DNA of 64,000 nucleotides from Mycobacterium sp. 1081908.1 (GCF_001673535.1 NZ_LZLY01000014.1:62001-126000), one strand, 5' to 3'. Positions 8,680-17,675 are shown, counted from the stretch's first letter. Numbers and translations are program-made. Notes: generated by a model not told the origin, from the sequence alone.

Positions 8680-10443
8680 ATGACGTCGATCTCCACGGAG
8701 CTCGAGGGCGGCGTGCGCGCCTCCGAGGCGCCGGTCCAGGCCGTGCTGGATTCGGCGCACGCCGGCGACATCGTCGGCGCGTTCGGCCGCATCCGCCGCG
8801 ACGGCGCAGTGGGAGGCACCGGTGGTCGCTGGCGGCGGCTGCGGACGCTGCTGGTCATCACCGGGCCCGGCCTGATCGTGATGGTCGGCGACAACGACGC
8901 CGGCGGCGTGGCGACGTACGCGCAGGCGGGGCAGAACTACGGCATGGGGCTGTTGTGGACGCTGGCACTGCTGATCCCGGTGCTGTACGTGAACCAGGAG
9001 ATGGTGCTGCGGCTGGGCGCGGTCACCCGGGTCGGCCACGCGCGGCTGATCTTCGAGCGCTTCGGCAAGTTCTGGGGGGCGTTCAGCGTCGGTGATCTGC
9101 TGATCCTCAACGCGTTGACGATTGTCACCGAATTCATCGGCGTGTCACTGGCACTCGGGTTCTTGGGCTGCCCCCGGGCGATCGCGATCCCGGCCGCCGC
9201 GGTGTTGTTGTTCGCCGTGGTGGCCGGGGGTTCGTTCCGCCGCTGGGAGGGCCTGATGTTCCTGCTGATCGCGGTGAACGTGCTCATCATTCCCATGGTG
9301 CTGATGGCGCATCCCACGCTGAAGGGAACTGCGCGGGGGCTGGTGCCGCAATTCCCGGGCGGGCTCAACTCCACCGTGCTGCTGCTCGTCGTCGCGATAG
9401 TGGGCACCACGGTCGCGCCGTGGCAGCTGTTCTTTCAGCAGTCCAATGTGGTGGACAAGCGGATCACGACCCGCTGGATCGCTTACGCCCGAGCGGATTT
9501 GATCATCGGCATTGTCGTCGTCATGGTCGGCGCGACGGCCTTGATGGCGGTGACCGCGTTCGGGTTGGCCGGCACCGCCGACGCCGGCGGCTTCACCGAC
9601 GCGGGCGCGGTCGCCTCGGGCTTGTCCAGGCACCTGGGCGGCACGGTGGGCGTGCTGTTCGCGATCATCCTGCTGGACGCCTCTTTGATCGGCGCCAACG
9701 CGATCGGGCTGGCCACCACGTATGCCGTCGGTGACACCTTGGGCAAGCGACATTCGCTGCATTGGAAGATCAGCGAGGCTCCCCTGTTCTACGGCGGGTA
9801 CGCAGTGCTGCTCGCGGTGTCCGCCGCGGTCGCGTTCAGCCCGGACCACATCCTCGGCCTGGTGACCCAGGGCGTGCAGGCCCTGGCGGGCGTCCTGCTG
9901 CCCTCGGCGACGGTGTTCCTGGTCCTGCTCTGCAACGACCGGGCGGTCCTCGGACCGTGGGTAAACACGGTGCGGCAGAACATCATCGCGTGGACCATCG
10001 TGTGGTGTCTGGTGGTTTTGTCGCTGGCCCTGACGGCGACGACGTTCTTTCCGGGGCTGTCCACGGCCACCATCGAGGCGGGGCTCGCGGTCGGCGCCGC
10101 GATCGGCATCGTGGGCGGGGCCGTCGCGATCATCGCCGGCCGGCGCCATCGCGACCTGCGGGACGCGGAAGCCATCGCGGGATCGCTCGGCGGCCTGGAT
10201 CCCGAAGAGGTCGACGAACTCGACGACGCACCGCTGCTCACGCGCGCCGAACGTCGGGCCGTGCGCCGACAGGACCGGGCGCGCTGGCAGACCCCCAACC
10301 TGGCCATGCTCGACCGGCCGACCATGTCGCCGATCCGGAGGGCCGGGTTGTTCACGCTGCGTGGCTATCTGGTGGTGGCCGTCGTGTTCGTGATCATCAA
10401 GATCGTGCAGGCGGGAGTAATCGGCCCGGCCACGTCACTGTGA
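8680..10443 (+). CDS. Nramp-family divalent metal transporter, probably Mg2+-type (NRMT-like)
   Basis: A 587-residue membrane protein with about 11 hydrophobic segments in an Nramp fold, an N-terminal extension of about 50 residues and a charged cytoplasmic stretch at about 490-560 before the last segment. It is much longer than MntH (about 410-430). The canonical DPGN motif of the first helix is replaced by GDNDAGG near residue 70. The MPH motif of helix 6, whose Met selects transition metals, is replaced by VAPWQ near residue 246. Loss of that Met and control by an M-box fit the Nramp-related magnesium transporters known from clostridia. Mg2+ as substrate is inference; Mn2+ is the alternative. 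Confidence 0.85.
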   Translation: MTSISTELEGGVRASEAPVQAVLDSAHAGDIVGAFGRIRRDGAVGGTGGRWRRLRTLLVITGPGLIVMVGDNDAGGVATYAQAGQNYGMGLLWTLALLIPVLYVNQEMVLRLGAVTRVGHARLIFERFGKFWGAFSVGDLLILNALTIVTEFIGVSLALGFLGCPRAIAIPAAAVLLFAVVAGGSFRRWEGLMFLLIAVNVLIIPMVLMAHPTLKGTARGLVPQFPGGLNSTVLLLVVAIVGTTVAPWQLFFQQSNVVDKRITTRWIAYARADLIIGIVVVMVGATALMAVTAFGLAGTADAGGFTDAGAVASGLSRHLGGTVGVLFAIILLDASLIGANAIGLATTYAVGDTLGKRHSLHWKISEAPLFYGGYAVLLAVSAAVAFSPDHILGLVTQGVQALAGVLLPSATVFLVLLCNDRAVLGPWVNTVRQNIIAWTIVWCLVVLSLALTATTFFPGLSTATIEAGLAVGAAIGIVGGAVAIIAGRRHRDLRDAEAIAGSLGGLDPEEVDELDDAPLLTRAERRAVRRQDRARWQTPNLAMLDRPTMSPIRRAGLFTLRGYLVVAVVFVIIKIVQAGVIGPATSL

Positions 10444-11379
10444 ACCGTTCGGCAGCAGAACGATTTTGCCGCGAGTGTGCCGCTTTTCCAGTTCCTCGAA
10501 GGCATCGGCGACGCGGTCCAGCGAGTAGGTTCCGGCGACCTCGAAATCGATGGCGCCCCTAGCGATCAGGTCGGCCATCTCGGCAAGCACTTCCGGCGTC
10601 GACGCGTCCACACTGCCCTCGGTCTTAGCGCCGACCTCGCCGGCCTTCTGGAACGAGATGATGGTCTCGATCCGCTCGGGTGCGACGCCGAGATCCAATG
10701 CGAGCTGGATGTAGTCGGGGCCGAACAAGTCGATGAACGCGTCGATCCCGTCGGGCGCGACCTCTCGCAGCCGGTCGGCCAGGCCCTCCCCATATTCGAC
10801 GGGGGTGACGCCGTGGGCGCGCAGCCAGTCGGCGTTACCAGGGCCGGCGATGCCGAGCACCACCGCCTTGCGCAGGGCCAACAACTGCACGACGAGGCCG
10901 CCGACTCCGCCGGCGGCCGCCGAAACGGCGATCGTTTCGCCCGGTTGGGGGTCGACGGCGCGAACGGCGGCATAGGCCGTCACGCCGACCACGTACAGCG
11001 AACCCGCGACCTCCCAACTCAATTCGGGGGGCTTGCGAATGAGTTGGTTTTCCGGGACGGCGGTGTGCGTGGCGTGGCTGGACCGGCGGAAGCTGAAGCC
11101 GAGGACCTCGTCGCCGACGGAAAACCCCGTGACCCCCGGTCCCACGGCGATCACCACCCCGGCGAGGTCGCTGCCCTCGCCGGACGGAAAGGTGGCGGGG
11201 AACATGTCGTGCATCGCCCCGCTTCGGATGGCCGCCTCGCCGGGGTTGATCCCGGCGGCGCGAACCTCGACGACCACCTCGTCCGGCCCCGGCGACGGCA
11301 TCTCCACATCCGCCACGTACAACACGTCGCGGCCCCCATAGCGGTCGAATCGAACCGCTCGCGCCACCCCAGCCACCAT
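10435..11379 (-). CDS. Zinc-independent MDR alcohol dehydrogenase/quinone oxidoreductase
   Basis: A 314-residue medium-chain dehydrogenase/reductase. The N-terminal GroES-like part contains GINPGEAAIRSGAMHDMFP and the domain linker region; the nucleotide-binding motif is AAAGGVGGLVVQLLA near residue 145. It lacks the zinc-binding cysteines, as in quinone oxidoreductases that use NADPH. I chose the ATG giving MVAGVARAVRFDRYGG; a start nine codons upstream is also possible. It converges on the transporter gene with a 9-base overlap of the 3' ends. The substrate is unknown. Confidence 0.85.
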   Translation of the reverse strand: MVAGVARAVRFDRYGGRDVLYVADVEMPSPGPDEVVVEVRAAGINPGEAAIRSGAMHDMFPATFPSGEGSDLAGVVIAVGPGVTGFSVGDEVLGFSFRRSSHATHTAVPENQLIRKPPELSWEVAGSLYVVGVTAYAAVRAVDPQPGETIAVSAAAGGVGGLVVQLLALRKAVVLGIAGPGNADWLRAHGVTPVEYGEGLADRLREVAPDGIDAFIDLFGPDYIQLALDLGVAPERIETIISFQKAGEVGAKTEGSVDASTPEVLAEMADLIARGAIDFEVAGTYSLDRVADAFEELEKRHTRGKIVLLPNGSQ

Positions 11380-11512
11380 CTGTCCCCTCACCCGGCGAAT
11401 AGGCACTGCCTCCGGCCAGCATAGGCGTGTGCCGTCCCCTTGTTACCGTCTGCATTTCGCAGTAGCGTCATGCGCCGCGGACGGGACAGTGGATGGACAC
11501 GGAGGGAACCCC

Positions 11513-12127
11513 ATGAAGCTCGCTCGGATCACCGTCGCCGGCTGGGCGGTCGCCGCGGTAGTCGGCGCCGCGACCACCGGCTGCGGCGACTACCACCATT
11601 CGTCCCCATCCACGACGCTGCCGACCGGGGCCGCGTCGTCGACCGGTTCGAGCGCGGTGACGAGCCCGTCGGCGGGACAGCAGACGGATTACAGCAATCT
11701 GCTGATTAAGGCCAGCGACATCGGCGGCGACTTCACCACTCCCCAGCCGCCCGTGCTGAATCCGAACAACGCGGCGGGCGTCGCGCAGCTTTTCGCCAAT
11801 GCCGACAACAGCCGCCGCATCGGGGACACGATCCTGATCGTCGCCGACCCGAAGGTGGCGGCGGCGGGAATCGAGAACACCAAGGCCAACTACGCGGGCA
11901 AGGTCAGTGGGACGTGGCAGCCCGTCGACATCGGTTCAAACGGGGCGATTATTTCCGGTAGCGCCCCGGGCAATTCCCAGGCGATCACGGTGCTGCTCTT
12001 CAACGAGGGCAAGGCGCTGGTCAACCTGGAATTCGACAGCGCGCCCAACGATCCGATCGATCCGGGCGTGGCGATCGACATCGGCCGCAAGCAGGACGCG
12101 GCCATCAAGGGCGCTCTGCCCGCCTAG
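11513..12127 (+). CDS. Putative secreted lipoprotein
   Basis: A 204-residue protein with a short basic N-terminus, a hydrophobic segment (ARITVAGWAVAAVVGAATTG) and a cysteine at residue 24. The TTGC preceding the mature part is a weak lipobox. The next 40 residues are rich in Ser, Thr and Pro, as in mycobacterial lipoproteins, and the rest is a compact domain (DYSNLLIKASDIGGDFTTP onward) seen in other mycobacterial hypothetical proteins. The ATG has GGAGGG seven bases upstream. The function is unknown; the gene converges on ldtA. Confidence 0.75.
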   Translation: MKLARITVAGWAVAAVVGAATTGCGDYHHSSPSTTLPTGAASSTGSSAVTSPSAGQQTDYSNLLIKASDIGGDFTTPQPPVLNPNNAAGVAQLFANADNSRRIGDTILIVADPKVAAAGIENTKANYAGKVSGTWQPVDIGSNGAIISGSAPGNSQAITVLLFNEGKALVNLEFDSAPNDPIDPGVAIDIGRKQDAAIKGALPA

Positions 12128-12207
12128 CCCAAATCGGGTCGAGCCACCGCGGTCTCAAAACGTTGGGGCGCGGGATGCCTTTGTGCGCACCGGTTTCGGC
12201 CGGTCGG

Positions 12208-12963
12208 TCAGGAAACGACCTGGATGGGATCGCCGACGTTGACCTGGTTGAAGTACCAAGCCGCGTTATCGGGGCTCAGGTTGATGCATCCGTGACTGAC
12301 GTTGGCGTGGCCCTGCGAGTCGACCGACCATGGCGCCGAGTGCACATACACGCCGCTCCACGTGACCCGGACCGCGTACTGTGCCGTGATCTTGTAGCCC
12401 TCGGGCGAACTCAGCGGGATGCCGATGGTCCGCGAGTCCATCACGACGGTGCGTTCCTTTTCCAGGGCGGTGAAGTTTCCGATCGGTGTGGGACGGCTGG
12501 GCTTGCCCATCGATGCCGGCATCGTGCGCAGCACTTCGCCGTTGCGGCTGACGGTAAAGGTGTGCCCGGACAGGCTGGCAACCCCGAGCAACTCGTCGCC
12601 GGTGTCAAAACCCGTCGTCAGGGCCTGCACGCCCACCGAGACGTGGGTGTGGGTGGGCCAGTAGTGGTTCGGAACCCACTGGACGACGTTGTTCTCGACC
12701 CAGTCGAAATGCCCGGGCATGTCGCTCGGCGATGTGACGTGAATCGTCCGTTCGGCGGCGGCGCGGTCGGTGACCGGCGCGGTGAACGTAACCACGACGG
12801 GATGCGCCACCCCCACCAGGGCTCCGTTAGCGGGCAAAACTGCGGCAACGCCGGGGACCGGCTCGGGCAGCGGGACGGCGGCCATGGTTCGGGCGCCGCT
12901 ACTCAACGCGCCCATGCCGACGATCGCTACCATAACGAATAGATAACGAACCGCTTGACGCAT
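12208..12963 (-). CDS. ldtA: L,D-transpeptidase LdtA (LdtMt1 homologue)
   Basis: A 251-residue enzyme that makes 3-3 crosslinks between meso-diaminopimelate residues of peptidoglycan in the periplasm and is the target class of carbapenems. The N-terminus has a signal or anchor segment (YLFVMVAIVGMGALSSG), then an immunoglobulin-like domain and a YkuD catalytic domain. The catalytic motif is HANVSHGCINLSPDNAAWYF, with the active-site Cys. Length and sequence closely match Rv0116c. The ATG chosen gives exactly the H37Rv length; an extension of 11 codons exists. It is divergent from oxyS. Confidence 0.95.
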   Translation of the reverse strand: MRQAVRYLFVMVAIVGMGALSSGARTMAAVPLPEPVPGVAAVLPANGALVGVAHPVVVTFTAPVTDRAAAERTIHVTSPSDMPGHFDWVENNVVQWVPNHYWPTHTHVSVGVQALTTGFDTGDELLGVASLSGHTFTVSRNGEVLRTMPASMGKPSRPTPIGNFTALEKERTVVMDSRTIGIPLSSPEGYKITAQYAVRVTWSGVYVHSAPWSVDSQGHANVSHGCINLSPDNAAWYFNQVNVGDPIQVVS

Positions 12964-13248
12964 GGCGCTTACCCTTTGCGATGGTTGGACCGACACAACG
13001 ATATTCTACTGGTTGTCGGCGCATTCCGGTTTTCAGCAAACATTGGTATGTTCGCTGGGGCCTGTGCCACCGACGCCGCCGCCGGTCATCGGCGCGGCTG
13101 ACGGCGCCGCCCACGCCCGCAAAGTGTTGAACCGTCGGCGGCTGCGCAAAACCGGTGATGGCACAACGGCTTTCGCGGCAGCAAAGGCGTGTTAGCCTCA
13201 GCCAGGCCGGTGCCCGAGGGCCTAGCCCGAACACCAAGGAGCGCGCGG
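12964..13248. other. Divergent ldtA-oxyS intergenic region
   Basis: These 285 bases should hold both promoters. The ribosome binding site for oxyS (AAGGAG) is near the right end. I found no convincing long palindrome or small ORF with a good start signal, so no operator is claimed. Confidence 0.5.
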
Positions 13249-14181
13249 GTGCTTTTCCGTCAACTGGAGTACTTCGTTGCGGTCGCCCAGGAGCGCCACT
13301 TCGCCAGGGCGGCCGAGAAGTGCTTCGTCTCGCAACCCGCGCTGTCCGCCGCGATCGGCAAGCTCGAACGCGAGCTCAACGTCACGCTGATCAACCGCGG
13401 ACACAGCTTTGAGGGTCTCACGCCCGAGGGCGAGCGACTGGTCGTGTGGGCCAAACGGATTCTCGCCGAACACGACGCGTTCAAGGCCGAGGTGCACGCC
13501 GTGCGATCCGGCATCGCGGGAACCTTGCGGCTGGGCACGGTGCCCACCGCCTCGACGACGGCGTCGCTGGTGCTCTCGGCGTTCTGTTCCGAGCATCCGC
13601 TGGCGAAGGTGCAAATCCTCTCCCGGCTGGCCGCCACCGAGCTGTATCGGCGCCTGCGCCAGTTCGACCTGGACGCCGCCATCGTGCACACCGCCACCGA
13701 CGATGCCCACGACGTGAACCTGGTGCCCCTCTACGAGGAGCACTACGTGCTGCTGTCGACGGCCAGCATGTTGCCCGCCGGCGCGTCGACGCTGACCTGG
13801 CCCGAGGCGGCGCAGCTACCGCTGGCGCTGCTCACCGCCGACATGCGCGATCGCCAGATCATCGACGAAGCCTTCGCCGGCCACGGGATCACCGTCACCC
13901 CACAGGTCGAAACCGACTCCGTCGCTTCGCTACTGGCACAGGTTGCCACGGGCAACTGGGCGTGCATCGTCCCGCACACCTGGCTGTGGACTTCGCCGCT
14001 CGGAGCGGATATCCGCGCGGTCGAGATGATCGACCCGGTGCTCAAGGCCGAGATCGCGCTGGCCACAAACTCTTCCGGGCCGGGCTCACCCGTCGCCCGC
14101 GCGCTCACCGCGTGCGCGCAACAGTTGCGGCTCAACGAGTTCTTCGACGCGCACCTGCTGGGCATCACGCGCCGGCGCTGA
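13249..14181 (+). CDS. oxyS: LysR-family regulator OxyS
   Basis: A 310-residue LysR-type transcription factor. The winged helix-turn-helix is at residues 1-60 (FFVAVAQ-like start, then ARAAEKCFVSQPALSAAIGK) and the substrate-binding domain is residues about 90-300. It matches M. tuberculosis Rv0117, linked there to oxidative-stress control of catalase. The GTG start has AAGGAG upstream and gives MLFRQLEYFVAV, the typical LysR beginning. Its 3' end overlaps oxcA by 17 bases, tail to tail. A T-N11-A dyad between oxcA and fadD7 is a possible target. The name does not refer to the E. coli OxyS RNA. Confidence 0.92.
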   Translation: MLFRQLEYFVAVAQERHFARAAEKCFVSQPALSAAIGKLERELNVTLINRGHSFEGLTPEGERLVVWAKRILAEHDAFKAEVHAVRSGIAGTLRLGTVPTASTTASLVLSAFCSEHPLAKVQILSRLAATELYRRLRQFDLDAAIVHTATDDAHDVNLVPLYEEHYVLLSTASMLPAGASTLTWPEAAQLPLALLTADMRDRQIIDEAFAGHGITVTPQVETDSVASLLAQVATGNWACIVPHTWLWTSPLGADIRAVEMIDPVLKAEIALATNSSGPGSPVARALTACAQQLRLNEFFDAHLLGITRRR

Positions 14182-15886
14182 CCACTGGCGGCGGAGCCGC
14201 CGCGCTGCTGGGGTTGAGCCCCGCCAGGTGCCCGCTTTCCACGCCGGCCGCCGGGTCGAGTTCGCAGTCGATGACCGACGGCCCCTTGCCGGCGATCGCC
14301 TCGGCCAGCGCGGTGCGCAGCTCCGAGGGGGTGGTGACGTGATATCCCTTGCCGCCGAACGCCTCTGCGATCAGCTCGTGACGCGCCCGCGCGTTCAGCA
14401 CGGTGGGCGCGGGATCCGACCCGGTCGCGGCCGGGTCGGCCGGCGCCTCGTCGCCGCGGTAGACGCCGCCATTGTTGAGGATGACGACGGTCACCGGCAG
14501 CCGGTAGCGGCAGATCGTCTCGACTTCCATGCCGGAAAACCCGAACGCGCTGTCGCCCTCGATCGCGACGACGGGGTCGCCGGTCTCCACCGCGGCGGCG
14601 ATGGCGTATCCCATGCCGATGCCCATCACGCCCCACGTGCCGGTGTCGAGCCGGTGCCGCGGCGACTCCATGTCGATGACGTTGCGGGCCAGGTCCAGCG
14701 CGTTGGCGCCCTCGTTGACCACATAGACCCCCGGGTTTTCCTGCAGCACAGAGCGAATGGCGCCCAGCGCGTTGTAAAACCGCATGGGGTGCGGGTCCTC
14801 GGCGAGCCGCTGAAGCATCTTGGCCTCGTTGCGGGCCTTGCGCTCGGCCAGCTCGTCGACCCATTCGGCGGGCGCGACAACGGGATCCGCGGCCGCCGCG
14901 TCACACAGCGCCGCCATCACCGAGCCGATGTCGCCGACCAGCGGCGCCTCGATCTGCCGGTTGCTGTCGAATTCGGATGCCGCGATGTCGATCTGGACGA
15001 ATTTGGCATCGGCCGACCACTGCGGCGGCTCCCCATGGCCGAGCAGCCAGTTCAGCCGGGCCCCGACCAGCAGGACGGCGTCGGCGCGGGCGATCGCCAG
15101 CGAGCGCGCGGCCGCCGCGGACTGGGGATGTGAGTCGGGCAGCAGCCCTTTGGCCATCGACATCGGCAGGAACGGAATCCCGGTGTCCTCCACGAACTTC
15201 CGGATCGCGCCGTCGGCCTGGGCGTACGCGGCGCCCTTGCCGAGCACGATCAGCGGCCGCCGCGCCCGCCTGAGCACCGCCAGCGCGCGATCGACCGACT
15301 CCGGCGCCGGCAGCTGGCGCGGCGCCGGGTCGACGACCCGCCAAATGGTGGCGGACGCGGCCGACACCTCCATGGCCTGGCCCAGAACGTCGGCGGGGAT
15401 GTCGAGGTAGACGCCGCCCGGGCGCCCCGAGATCGCGGTACGAATCGCGCGCGCCACGCCGCGCCCGATGTCCTCGACCCGGCCGATCCGATATGCGGCC
15501 TTCGCGAAAGGCCTTGCGGCGTCGAGCTGGTCGAGGTCCTGGTAGTCACCGCGCTGCAGGTCGACCATCGCGCGATTGCTGGAACCCGAGATCTGGATCA
15601 TCGGGAAACAGTTCGTAGTGGCGTTGGCCAGCGCGGGCAGGGCGTTGAGGAACCCCGGACCCGACGTCGTCAGGCACACGCCCGGGCGGCGGGTGAGGAA
15701 CCCGGCGGCCGCGGCGGCATTGCCGGCCGAGGCCTCCTGCCGAAAGCCGATGTAGCGGATGCCGGACGCCTGGGCGGTGCGGGCCAGGTCGGTGATCGGG
15801 ATACCGACGATGCCGTAGATGGTGTCGACGTCGTTGGCCCGGAGGGCATCGACGACGAGGTGAAAGCCGTCGGTCAAGCGAGTCAT
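14165..15886 (-). CDS. oxcA: Probable oxalyl-CoA decarboxylase OxcA
   Basis: A 573-residue thiamine diphosphate enzyme expected to convert oxalyl-CoA to formyl-CoA and CO2. It has the three domains of the family: N-terminal pyrimidine-binding domain with GFRQEASAGNAAAAAG (the conserved Glu), a central nucleotide-like domain, and a C-terminal domain with the TPP motif GDSAFGFSGMEVETI followed by ILNN. It matches Rv0118c. The ATG has a GAGGAGG upstream. It is divergent from fadD7, whose product resembles oxalate-CoA ligases, so the pair may form an oxalate breakdown route. Confidence 0.88.
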   Translation of the reverse strand: MTRLTDGFHLVVDALRANDVDTIYGIVGIPITDLARTAQASGIRYIGFRQEASAGNAAAAAGFLTRRPGVCLTTSGPGFLNALPALANATTNCFPMIQISGSSNRAMVDLQRGDYQDLDQLDAARPFAKAAYRIGRVEDIGRGVARAIRTAISGRPGGVYLDIPADVLGQAMEVSAASATIWRVVDPAPRQLPAPESVDRALAVLRRARRPLIVLGKGAAYAQADGAIRKFVEDTGIPFLPMSMAKGLLPDSHPQSAAAARSLAIARADAVLLVGARLNWLLGHGEPPQWSADAKFVQIDIAASEFDSNRQIEAPLVGDIGSVMAALCDAAAADPVVAPAEWVDELAERKARNEAKMLQRLAEDPHPMRFYNALGAIRSVLQENPGVYVVNEGANALDLARNVIDMESPRHRLDTGTWGVMGIGMGYAIAAAVETGDPVVAIEGDSAFGFSGMEVETICRYRLPVTVVILNNGGVYRGDEAPADPAATGSDPAPTVLNARARHELIAEAFGGKGYHVTTPSELRTALAEAIAGKGPSVIDCELDPAAGVESGHLAGLNPSSAAAPPPVVSAGA

Positions 15887-15996
15887 GGTGGCGGCCTCCT
15901 CGGTGAGTGTTGCCGGTGGCTGGCTAAGTCATCACTGTCGTCTCGGTGCGCGTTGGTGTCCAAGACTAAGCCGCTATGCAGCGATTCACGCCGTCT

Positions 15997-16019
15997 ATCG
16001 ATAGCCGACGGCTATCGAT
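15997..16019. promoter_or_regulatory. Perfect palindrome between oxcA and fadD7
   Basis: ATCGATAGCC and GGCTATCGAT form perfect 10-bp arms around a 3-base GAC spacer. The T at 16002 and the A at 16014 are 11 bases apart, the T-N11-A spacing of LysR boxes. It is about 111 bases upstream of oxcA and 88 upstream of fadD7, so one regulator could serve both. OxyS, encoded next door, is the natural candidate; this is inference. Confidence 0.7.
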
Positions 16020-16106
16020 CGTGAGCGGATCGGTATTGGACGGACACCGAGGTCTCGCGGCATGGTTCGAGCAGGAGCTTTCACGTTCAGCGAAAGGGGT
16101 TTGGCG

Positions 16107-17669
16107 ATGAAGACAGGCAACCACACCGTCGCCGATCTGGTCGAGGTCGCGGCGAGCCGGCGACCGGACGCGGCGGCGCTCGTCGTCGGCGCCGATCGCA
16201 CGCCGGTCAGCTACCGCGACCTGGTTCGCCTGGTCGACGACCTGGCCGGGCAGCTGAATCGGGCCGGCCTGTCGCCGGGTGATCGGGTCGCGCTTCGCGC
16301 GGGCAGCAACGCCGAGTTCGTCGTCGGGCTGTTGGCGGCGTCCCGGGCCGGCCTGATCGCGGTTCCGTTGGACCCGGCCTTGCCCGCCGGCGAACAGCGG
16401 GCCCGAAGCGAGGCGGCGGGGGCGCGGGCGGTGCTGGTCGACGGCCCGGCCCCCGGCGACGACCGGGAGCCGGACTTGCGGCGGTGGCCGATCGCGGTGA
16501 CCGTCGGATCTGGAGAGGGCACGCCGACGGTGCGGCTGAACGCCGCGACCGCGCCGGGACAAGACGTTTCGACCCCGCAGGGGCTGTCCGACGACGACGC
16601 GATGATCATGTTCACCGGCGGCACGACGGGCGTGCCGAAGATGGTGCCGTGGACGCACAAGAACATCGCCGACTCGGTGCGGGCGGTCATCGCCGGCTAC
16701 GGGCTGGGCCCGCAGGATGCCACGGTCGCGGTGATGCCGCTCTACCACGGTCACGGGCTGATCGCCGCGTTGCTGTCGACGCTGGCGTCCGGGGGCACGG
16801 TGGCGCTGCCGGCGCGGGGGCGGTTCTCCGCGCACACGTTCTGGGACGACATCGACGCCGTCGGGGCCACCTGGTACACCGCGGTCCCGACGATTCACCA
16901 GATCCTGTTGGAGCGCAACAAGACCGAACAGGCGGACAACAAGCCGGCCGCGCTGCGCTTCATCCGCAGCTGCAGCGCGCCGCTCACCGCGGAGACCGCC
17001 CAGGCGCTGGAGGAGACCTTTTCGGCGCCGGTGGTGTGCGCCTTCGGCATGACCGAGGCCACTCACCAGGTGGCGACCACCGGCGCCGGCCAGAGCGAAA
17101 GCCCGTCCGCCACACCGGGTCTCGTCGGCCGGTCCACCGGGCCCGAGATCCGGATCGCGGGACCAAAAGACGGTCGGGCCCTGCCCGCGGGCTCCGTCGG
17201 GGAGGTCTGGCTGCGCGGCACCACCGTGATGCGCGGCTACCTCGGCGACCCGGCGATCACCGCCGCGAACTTCACCGACGGATGGCTGCGCACCGGCGAC
17301 CTGGGATCGCTTTCGGCCGCCGGCGATCTGACGATCCGCGGCCGAATCAAAGAACTGATCAACCGGGGCGGGGAGAAGATTTCGCCGGAGCGCGTCGAGG
17401 GTGTCCTGGCGACCCATCCCAACGTCCTCGAGGTGGCCGTGTTCGGCGTGCCGGACAAGATGTACGGGGAGACGGTGGCCGCGGTGATCGTGCCCCGCGA
17501 ATCACCCGCGCCGACGACCGCCGAGCTCGCCGTGTTCTGCCGCGAGCGGCTGGCGGTCTTCGAGGTCCCCGCCACCTTCACCGAAGCCGCCGACCTTCCG
17601 CACACCGCGAAGGGCTCGCTGGACCGCCGCGCCGTGGCCGAGAAATTCGGTCGCGGGGCTCAATCCTGA
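16107..17669 (+). CDS. fadD7: Acyl-CoA synthetase FadD7, possible oxalate-CoA ligase
   Basis: A 520-residue member of the adenylate-forming ligases. The AMP-binding loop is MFTGGTTGVPKMVPWTH near residue 167. GWLRTGDLG, then RGRIKELINRGGEKISP near residue 412, and the C-terminal HTAKGSLDRR with the catalytic Lys complete the family set. It matches Rv0119. The placement beside oxcA and its likeness to the AAE3/Pcs60 branch suggest oxalate or another short diacid as substrate, but fatty acids cannot be excluded. I chose the ATG at 16107 with AAAGGGG upstream; an in-frame start 15 codons earlier exists. Confidence 0.88.
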   Translation: MKTGNHTVADLVEVAASRRPDAAALVVGADRTPVSYRDLVRLVDDLAGQLNRAGLSPGDRVALRAGSNAEFVVGLLAASRAGLIAVPLDPALPAGEQRARSEAAGARAVLVDGPAPGDDREPDLRRWPIAVTVGSGEGTPTVRLNAATAPGQDVSTPQGLSDDDAMIMFTGGTTGVPKMVPWTHKNIADSVRAVIAGYGLGPQDATVAVMPLYHGHGLIAALLSTLASGGTVALPARGRFSAHTFWDDIDAVGATWYTAVPTIHQILLERNKTEQADNKPAALRFIRSCSAPLTAETAQALEETFSAPVVCAFGMTEATHQVATTGAGQSESPSATPGLVGRSTGPEIRIAGPKDGRALPAGSVGEVWLRGTTVMRGYLGDPAITAANFTDGWLRTGDLGSLSAAGDLTIRGRIKELINRGGEKISPERVEGVLATHPNVLEVAVFGVPDKMYGETVAAVIVPRESPAPTTAELAVFCRERLAVFEVPATFTEAADLPHTAKGSLDRRAVAEKFGRGAQS

Positions 17670-17675
17670 GGCGCG

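Noticed and set aside
12170..12207. ACCGG-CCGGT inverted repeat between the lipoprotein gene and ldtA as a terminator
   Set aside because: Arms of only five bases are expected by chance in this GC-rich DNA.
13249..14181. Reading oxyS as the OxyS small RNA
   Set aside because: The region encodes a full LysR protein; the shared name is a coincidence of nomenclature.
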